This document shows positions 4,717 to 9,068 of a DNA stretch of 9,068 nucleotides, one piece after another. A model generated the notes under the pieces. That model was not told where the DNA came from, ran no database searches, and saw only the letters and a list, made by a program, of their open reading frames with translations. Origin of the DNA: JBBQKG01 sp038326655 (GTDB taxonomy: Bacteria > Actinomycetota > Thermoleophilia > Solirubrobacterales > JBBDJG01); the NCBI GenBank assembly GCA_038326655.1, contig JBBQKG010000045.1, forward strand, positions 1 to 9,068, written 5' to 3'. Made by a program: the position numbers and the translations under genes. The stretch's first letter is position 1. Each line of letters starts with the position of its first letter.

Positions 4717-6327
4717 CTAGATCTCGAGCCGCGTGTCCTCGAGGTCGAGGTCGCGGACGACGCGGTTCATCACCTCGTCGTTGATGACGCCCCGGTTGCG
4801 CAGGTCGAAGACGGCATCACGCTCGGCCTCCAGCGCCTCTCGGCGCAGGCGCTGATAGCCCATCGACTGCTCCTCGATCGCGCCGTCGTCCCCGTCGTCG
4901 AAGCGGGCGGCGAAGCGGCGCAGGCGGTAGTCGTAGAGGGCGCGCATCCGGTCCGCCGTGTCGTCGCGCACCCAGTCCTCGGCCGCGAGATCGTCGATTC
5001 GCGCGATCGCGGCCTTGGCCGCGTGCTTGCGCGCCTTGGTTTCCTCGCGGTCAGCCGCATCGTCGTCCTGCACGTCGAGAAAGCGGATCAAGGCCGGAAG
5101 CGAGAGGCCCTGGAGCACAAGCGTCGCAAGGATCACGCAGAAGGTGAGGAAGATGATCAGATTGCGCTCCGGGAACGGCGAGCCGGCGTCCGTGTGGACC
5201 GGCAGCGCCAGTGCCGCCGCCAGCGAGACCGCGCCCCGCATGCCGGTCCAAGCGACCAGCATCACCGCCCGCCACGGTGGATACGGATCGCGCTCGCGCA
5301 CGCGCGTGAAGAGAAAGCGCGGAAGATAGGTGAGCGGGAACACCCACGCGAGCCGGATCACGATCACGGCCGCGCCCACCAACGCGCCCCACCCCACCAC
5401 CTGCATCGGTGAGTAGCCGTTCAGGCCGTCGACGAGGTGCTGGAACTGGAGACCGAGCAACGCGAACAGGAACGCGTTCACGACGAACACGAGGATCTCC
5501 CAGACGGCCTGGGACTGGAGGCGGGTGGCAGGCGATGTCACCAGCACGGGGGCAAGCCATCCCAGGTAGATGCCAACCGTGACGGCGGCGACCACGCCGG
5601 ACGCGCCGATCGCCTCGGCCGGCAGGTAGGCGAAGTAGGCGGTCAGAAGCGAGAGCGCGATCTCCGTGGGTGCGTCGTCGAGGCGGCGGCGCACCTGCGA
5701 GACGAGCCAGCCGACCGCGAGCCCCACCGCGACCCCCCCAGCCACGCTCAGCACGAACTCGAGCCCGGCCTCCCCGAGCGAGAACGTGCCCGACACGACT
5801 GCGGCGACCGCGAACTTGTAGGCGATCAGCGCGGTCGCGTCGTTGATCATGCTCTCGCCCTCGACCACCGTGACGGCGCGCCGGGGCACCCGGAGCCGCC
5901 GCGCGATCGAGGTCGCCGCGAGCGGGTCGGTGGGCGACACGATCGCCCCCAGCACGATCGCCGCCCGCCAGGACAGATCGTCGATGAACGCATGGGCGAT
6001 CGCGGCGACACCGAACGTGGTCGCGAGCACGAGGCCGACCGCGAGCAGCGAGATCGGCCTCACGTTCGTGCGGAGGTCGCGCAGCGACGAAAAGAAGGCG
6101 GCCGAGTAGAGCAGCGGCGGCAGCACGATCACGAGTACGACGTCCGGATTCAGCTGCACGTTCGGGACCCCGGGAACGAAGCCGAGCGTGAGGCCCCCGA
6201 GCACGAACAGGATCGGGTACGGCACATCCGTGAAAGCCGCCGCGACGAACAGCGCGGCAACTGCGGCGAGCACGCCGAGGACGACCAGCTCGGTACCGGA
6301 CGAGAGCTGCGCGAACGGGAGCTCCAT
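4717..6327 (-). CDS. CPA1-family Na+/H+ antiporter (NhaP/YjcE-like)
   Basis: This 536-residue membrane protein exchanges Na+ (or K+) for protons and serves in pH and salt tolerance. Twelve or so hydrophobic segments fill residues 13-415. Family marks seen are PYPILFVLGGLTLGF (37-50), LPPLLYSAAFFSSL (69-82), IVSPTDPLAA (129-138), GESMINDATALIAYK (157-171) with the CPA1 Asn-Asp ion-binding pair at 162-163, and TGMRGAVSLAAALALP near the end of the membrane part. A charged cytoplasmic tail of about 121 residues (from 416) is helical and rich in Asp, Glu and Arg, as in other bacterial CPA1 proteins. GGAGG directly touches the ATG at 6327, an unusually tight Shine-Dalgarno. The next gene upstream is divergent with 67 bases between; the DUF1059 promoter begins right after this stop. 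Ion preference cannot be read from sequence. Confidence 0.92.
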   Translation of the reverse strand: MELPFAQLSSGTELVVLGVLAAVAALFVAAAFTDVPYPILFVLGGLTLGFVPGVPNVQLNPDVVLVIVLPPLLYSAAFFSSLRDLRTNVRPISLLAVGLVLATTFGVAAIAHAFIDDLSWRAAIVLGAIVSPTDPLAATSIARRLRVPRRAVTVVEGESMINDATALIAYKFAVAAVVSGTFSLGEAGLEFVLSVAGGVAVGLAVGWLVSQVRRRLDDAPTEIALSLLTAYFAYLPAEAIGASGVVAAVTVGIYLGWLAPVLVTSPATRLQSQAVWEILVFVVNAFLFALLGLQFQHLVDGLNGYSPMQVVGWGALVGAAVIVIRLAWVFPLTYLPRFLFTRVRERDPYPPWRAVMLVAWTGMRGAVSLAAALALPVHTDAGSPFPERNLIIFLTFCVILATLVLQGLSLPALIRFLDVQDDDAADREETKARKHAAKAAIARIDDLAAEDWVRDDTADRMRALYDYRLRRFAARFDDGDDGAIEEQSMGYQRLRREALEAERDAVFDLRNRGVINDEVMNRVVRDLDLEDTRLEI

Positions 6328-6394
6328 CCTCCAAAGTCTGGCAGCCGGCGCCGGTTAAGCTCGCTCCCGGCAACGGAGCGGAGGAGGTAATCGA
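6328..6394. promoter_or_regulatory. Divergent intergenic region with the ribosome binding site of the 6395 gene
   Basis: This 67-base spacer must serve both the antiporter and the Cys-rich protein. It carries GAGGAGGT (6381-6388), a strong ribosome binding site six bases before the GTG at 6395, and GGAGG (6332-6328 on the minus strand) touching the antiporter ATG. A perfect CCGGCGCCGG palindrome lies at 6345-6354. TAAGCT (6356-6361) could be a plus-strand -10, but no matching -35 is seen. Confidence 0.45.
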
Positions 6395-7090
6395 GTGAGC
6401 GAGCGGTGGTTCTCGGAGAAGGAGCTGGCGGAGCTGTCCCGCCCAACGATGGACCGGGCGCTCGAGGCGCTCGACCGGGGGGACGTCGAGGAGGCGCGGG
6501 CGCTGTGCGAGGAGATGAAGCACGAGTGGCGCCTCCTGCACGACATCATGGTCGACGGCATCGCAGGCCTGATCTCCTTCGTGAAGGAGCGGCTGGGCGA
6601 CGACGGCGTCGAGGATGCCTGGACGTGGAGCCTCGAGCGCGGCTGGCAGGGGCACGTGCGCGCGATCGCGCGCCAGGACCGCAGGGAGATGGTGCGTGCG
6701 CTCGCGGCCAACTGGCGCGCCCATTCGGGCAGCGGCACCGGCCCGCAGCCGGGGGCGTTCGAGATCACCGAGGACGACGAGAAGTTCACCTTCGCGATGA
6801 ACCCGTGCGGTTCCGGGCAGCGCCTGTGGCGCATGGGCCGCTACGGCCCCGACGGATACGGCGTCACCGACGACGCACACGACTGGAGCTACGAGCGCAA
6901 GGGCTTCCCCCTCTACTGCACCCACTGCTCCTTCATGAACGAGATCCTGCCGATCCGCTGGATCGGCTATCCGGTCTACCCGAGCGACCCGCCGGAGGAC
7001 TTCGACCGCGATCCGTGTGTCTGGTACTGGTACAAGGACCCGGCCGACATCCCGGCCCGGCATGCGGAGCGATACGGCCGAAGCGGTTAG
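6395..7090 (+). CDS. Uncharacterised Cys-rich protein, possible metal or Fe-S binding
   Basis: I do not recognise the family of this 231-residue protein. Residues 1-110 are helical and charged, with a KHEWRLLHD motif (42-50, H43 and H49) and NWRAHSGSG near 106-114. The C-terminal half has a fixed-looking pattern: FAMNPCGSG (133-141, C138), HDWSYERKGFPLYCTHCSF (162-180, C175-x2-C178) and PSDPPEDFDRDPCVWYWYK (196-214, C208). Four Cys in this arrangement could hold a zinc or iron-sulfur site; that is inference. The C-terminal half recalls the Cys-containing end of proteins annotated as L-2-amino-thiazoline-4-carboxylate hydrolase-like, but only loosely. No signal peptide or membrane helix is present. 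The GTG start has an excellent GAGGAGGT site six bases upstream. It is divergent from the antiporter, and its TAG stop overlaps the convergent SDR stop. It stands alone as a transcription unit. Confidence 0.85.
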   Translation: MSERWFSEKELAELSRPTMDRALEALDRGDVEEARALCEEMKHEWRLLHDIMVDGIAGLISFVKERLGDDGVEDAWTWSLERGWQGHVRAIARQDRREMVRALAANWRAHSGSGTGPQPGAFEITEDDEKFTFAMNPCGSGQRLWRMGRYGPDGYGVTDDAHDWSYERKGFPLYCTHCSFMNEILPIRWIGYPVYPSDPPEDFDRDPCVWYWYKDPADIPARHAERYGRSG

Positions 7091-7770
7091 GGCTTGGGTG
7101 ACCCGAGGGACATCGTGTTCAGGCCGAAGCCGCCGGTTACCGCGATCTCCTCGCCCGTGATGTAGCCCGCCTCCTCCGAGGCGAGGAAGGCGACCAGCGC
7201 GGCGATCTCTTCAGGGGCCGCCATCCGGCCGGTCGGCAGCTGCGCGGTGACCGCGTCGCGCACCTCGACCGGCATCGCCTGCACCTGCTCGGTGGCGACC
7301 ATCCCGGGCAGCACCGCGTTGGCCGTGACACCCCTGCCCGCATTCTCGGCAGCGACGGTCCTCACCATCCCGAGCAGGCCGGCCTTCGAGGCGGCATAGG
7401 CGACCTGGCCGGGAAGGCCCCCGCGAGCGGCGCCGCTCGAGATCACCACGATCCGCCCATAGCCCCGCTCGCGCATGCCCCCGAGATAGGCCTGCACGGT
7501 CCTGAAAGCGCCAGTGAGATTGACGTCGATGTCGCGCTGCCACTGCTCGCCTGTCATCCGGTGAGCCGGCGCGATCGTGGTCGTGATCGCCGCGTTCGCC
7601 ACGCACACGCCGACCTCGCCGAGGCCGGGGAATGGATCATGCGCGACGTCGACCCGGTGGTCGCAGCCCTCCGCCACGTCGATCGTCACGACGTCGAAGC
7701 GATCCGCATCGAGGCGCGCGGCGATCGCGGCGCCGATGCCGCGCGCGGCGCCCGTCACCACGGCCCTCAA
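7087..7770 (-). CDS. Short-chain dehydrogenase/reductase (SDR), probably NAD-dependent
   Basis: A classical SDR of 227 residues, near the usual 230-260. Motifs in order: the Rossmann TGAARGIG (6-13), an Asp at the end of the second strand (D31), which favours NAD(H) over NADP(H), ANAA (58-61, in place of NNAG), N84 in VNLTGAF, and the catalytic S112, Y125 and K129 (ISSG... YAASK). LPGMVAT (154-160) follows, and GYITGEEIAVTGGF closes the fold. It oxidises a hydroxyl or reduces a ketone; next to an acyl-CoA dehydrogenase, a 3-hydroxyacyl-CoA-type substrate is likely but unproven. The start is the TTG at 7770, five bases after the upstream gene's stop, with a weak AGG four bases before it. A GTG at 7761 would cut into the first strand. 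The frame stays open upstream into the ACAD gene, but that part is antisense-frame noise. Its TAA (7089-7087) overlaps the convergent gene's stop. Confidence 0.9.
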   Translation of the reverse strand: MRAVVTGAARGIGAAIAARLDADRFDVVTIDVAEGCDHRVDVAHDPFPGLGEVGVCVANAAITTTIAPAHRMTGEQWQRDIDVNLTGAFRTVQAYLGGMRERGYGRIVVISSGAARGGLPGQVAYAASKAGLLGMVRTVAAENAGRGVTANAVLPGMVATEQVQAMPVEVRDAVTAQLPTGRMAAPEEIAALVAFLASEEAGYITGEEIAVTGGFGLNTMSLGSPKP

Positions 7771-7775
7771 AATAC

Positions 7776-9002
7776 CTAGCCGAGGACGGGCTCTTCTTGC
7801 GGCTGGTACCGGTGCAGCTCGCGCCGGGCGATCGCCATCTTGTGGACCTCGTCCGGCCCGTCGGCGATCTTCAGGGTGCGGGCTCCCGCGTACATCGCGG
7901 CAAGCGGGAAGTCGTTGCTCACGCCGCCGCCCCCGTGGACTTGGATCGCGCGATCGATCACGCGGACCGCCACGTTCGGCGCCGCCACCTTGATCGCGGA
8001 GACCTCGATCCGCGCGCCCTTGTTGCCCGCGGTGTCCATCAGCCACGCCGTCTTCAGCGTCAGCAGCCGCGCCTGCTCGATCTCGATCCGCGACTCCGCG
8101 ATCCAGTTCCGGATCACGCCCTGCTTGGCGAGCGGCTTGCCGAACGGGAAACGCCGCCAGGCCCGGTCGCACATCAGGTCGAAGGCGCGCTCGGCCATCC
8201 CGATCGCGCGCATGCAGTGGTGGATCCGGCCGGGGCCGAGCCGTGCCTGGGCGATCGCAAAGCCGGCGCCCTCGGCGCCGAGGATGTTCTCCGCGGGGAC
8301 GCGCACGTCCTCGAACAGCACCTCGCAGTGGCCGCCGTGGCCGGTGTCGTAGCCGAACACCGGCAGCGTTCGGACGATGTTCACGCCGGGCGTGTCGAGC
8401 GGCACGACGATCATGCTGTGCTGGCGGTATGCATCTGCCTCGGGGTCGGTGACCCCCATGAAGATCGCGATCTTGCAGCGCTCGCTGGCGGCGCCGCTGG
8501 TCCACCACTTGTGCCCGTTGATGACGTACTCGTCGCCGTCGCGCTCGATCCGGGACTGCATGTTGGTCGCGTCGGAGCTGGCCACCTCGGGCTCGGTCAT
8601 CGCGAAGCAGGACCGGATCTCGCCGTTCAGCAGCGGCGCGAGCCACGCCTCCTGCTGCGCCGGCGTGCCGTAGCGGGCGAGCACTTCCAGGTTTCCGGTG
8701 TCCGGCGCATTGCAGTTGAACACCTCGGGCGCCCAATGGACGCGACCCATGATTTCGCACAACGGCGCGTACTCGAGATTGGTGAGACCGGCGCCCTTGT
8801 CCGATTCCGGAAGGAACAGATTCCAGAGTCCGTCGGCGCGCGCCCTGACCTTCAGGTCCTCGATCAGCCGGGTCGGAGTCCAGCGGTCGCCGGTTGCGAC
8901 CTCCTCGTGGAATCGTGTCTCGTTGGGATACACATGCGCGGCCATGAACGCCCCCACGCGCGCCTGCAGTTCGCGGACCTTGTCCGAATATTCGAAATCC
9001 AT
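7776..9002 (-). CDS. Acyl-CoA dehydrogenase, ACAD10/11-like subgroup
   Basis: This 408-residue flavoenzyme has the complete three-domain acyl-CoA dehydrogenase fold. Visible marks: LFLPES in the N-terminal helical part, the flavin-contacting CFAMTEPEVASSDATN (132-147), HKWWTSGA (164-171) in the beta domain, PGRIHHCMRAIGMAERAF (257-274), RRFPFGKPLAKQG with the FAD-binding Arg, and QVHGGGGVSNDFPLA (354-368). The catalytic region reads ADGPDEVH (380-387): Asp381 aligns with the catalytic Glu of medium-chain enzymes (EGT). That substitution and the PGRIHHCMR motif are typical of the ACAD10/11-like group, some members of which act in 4-hydroxyacid catabolism via phosphorylated acyl-CoA, not plain beta-oxidation. 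AAGGA lies seven bases before the ATG. The SDR gene follows after five bases, so the two form an operon. Exact substrate unknown. Confidence 0.93.
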   Translation of the reverse strand: MDFEYSDKVRELQARVGAFMAAHVYPNETRFHEEVATGDRWTPTRLIEDLKVRARADGLWNLFLPESDKGAGLTNLEYAPLCEIMGRVHWAPEVFNCNAPDTGNLEVLARYGTPAQQEAWLAPLLNGEIRSCFAMTEPEVASSDATNMQSRIERDGDEYVINGHKWWTSGAASERCKIAIFMGVTDPEADAYRQHSMIVVPLDTPGVNIVRTLPVFGYDTGHGGHCEVLFEDVRVPAENILGAEGAGFAIAQARLGPGRIHHCMRAIGMAERAFDLMCDRAWRRFPFGKPLAKQGVIRNWIAESRIEIEQARLLTLKTAWLMDTAGNKGARIEVSAIKVAAPNVAVRVIDRAIQVHGGGGVSNDFPLAAMYAGARTLKIADGPDEVHKMAIARRELHRYQPQEEPVLG

Positions 9003-9017
9003 GTCGCTTCCTTCACA

Positions 9018-9068
9018 TCACTCGCCGCGAATCGTCCGTTCGGCGCGGCTCCAGCCAAGTTCGGCCAT
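9018..9068 (-). CDS. C-terminal end of an unidentified gene (runs off the right edge)
   Basis: In the frame open at the right edge, the last 16 codons read MAELGWSRAERTIRGE and stop at 9020-9018. The composition and strand fit the tail of a larger upstream gene, 15 bases before the acyl-CoA dehydrogenase ATG, so it is probably the preceding gene of the same operon. The LGWS..ER ending is too short to assign. The Met at the very edge is probably internal. Confidence 0.45.
   Translation of the reverse strand: MAELGWSRAERTIRGE

Noticed and set aside
6345..6354. CCGGCGCCGG palindrome between the antiporter and the Cys-rich gene
   Set aside because: Ten-base GC palindromes are expected by chance here and no second copy or promoter alignment supports an operator.
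5437..6390. 317-codon plus-strand frame antisense to the antiporter
   Set aside because: Composition of charged repeats typical of antisense frames in GC-rich DNA; no ribosome binding site or recognisable domain.
5051..7063. 670-codon minus-strand frame across the antiporter and the Cys-rich gene
   Set aside because: Low-complexity shadow translation. The antiporter frame on the same strand has all the membrane segments and motifs.
7771..8760. N-terminal extension of the SDR frame into the ACAD gene, suggesting a 557-residue fusion
   Set aside because: The added part is an out-of-frame reading of the dehydrogenase gene. The SDR fold starts right after the TTG at 7770.
1..9068. CRISPR arrays, tRNA/rRNA genes, insertion sequences, attachment sites, phage or defence genes
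   Set aside because: No repeat-spacer pattern, transposase, integrase or direct repeat pairs were seen. Composition is even across the window, giving no sign of recent transfer.

Overview
The window is very GC-rich, densely packed bacterial DNA. Its genes have mostly touching or overlapping ends, frequent GTG/TTG starts and several apparently leaderless promoters. The mix of a YrbE/Mce-type permease with a TetR regulator, an NRAMP/MntR pair, a CPA1 antiporter, a bacterial ZnF-UBP protein and an acyl-CoA dehydrogenase/SDR pair fits an actinobacterium. A deep lineage such as Thermoleophilia is my guess, judged from gene style and not from any search. No tRNA, rRNA, CRISPR array, insertion sequence or phage gene was seen.

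Layout. (1) 1-1245, minus strand: a TetR-family regulator with an unusual C-terminal extension is followed after 31 bases by the first 51 codons of a YrbE/MlaE-type lipid ABC permease, so the regulator probably controls a lipid-import (Mce-like) operon running off the left edge. (2) 1246-1342: a compact divergent control region. It carries a palindromic putative TetR operator on the left and a DtxR/MntR-like box over the -10 of mntH on the right. (3) 1343-3427, plus strand: mntH (NRAMP Mn2+ importer) and a DtxR-family regulator whose metal ligands are of the manganese (MntR) type, six bases apart. (4) 3424-6327, minus strand: a CPA1 Na+/H+ antiporter, a DUF1059 small protein with its own well-formed promoter, a ZnF-UBP protein, and a DsbA-like thioredoxin-fold lipoprotein whose reading frame is broken by one base near 3592-3598. 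(5) 6395-7090, plus strand: a Cys-rich protein of unknown function. (6) 7087-9068, minus strand: the tail of an unknown gene, an acyl-CoA dehydrogenase of the ACAD10/11-like type, and a short-chain dehydrogenase, apparently one operon.

How the parts may work together. mntH and mntR form a self-contained manganese homeostasis unit: MntR with Mn2+ would bind the box at 1316-1333 and shut off its own operon. The ACAD/SDR pair looks like part of an acyl-CoA degradation pathway, possibly the 4-hydroxyacid type known from levulinate catabolism and ACAD10/11. The antiporter, DUF1059, ZnF-UBP and DsbA-like genes are collinear, but a promoter between the first two and a hairpin between the next two suggest separate transcription units. 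The most unusual items are the TetR fusion, the ZnF-UBP protein in a bacterium, the unknown Cys protein and the frameshifted DsbA-like gene.
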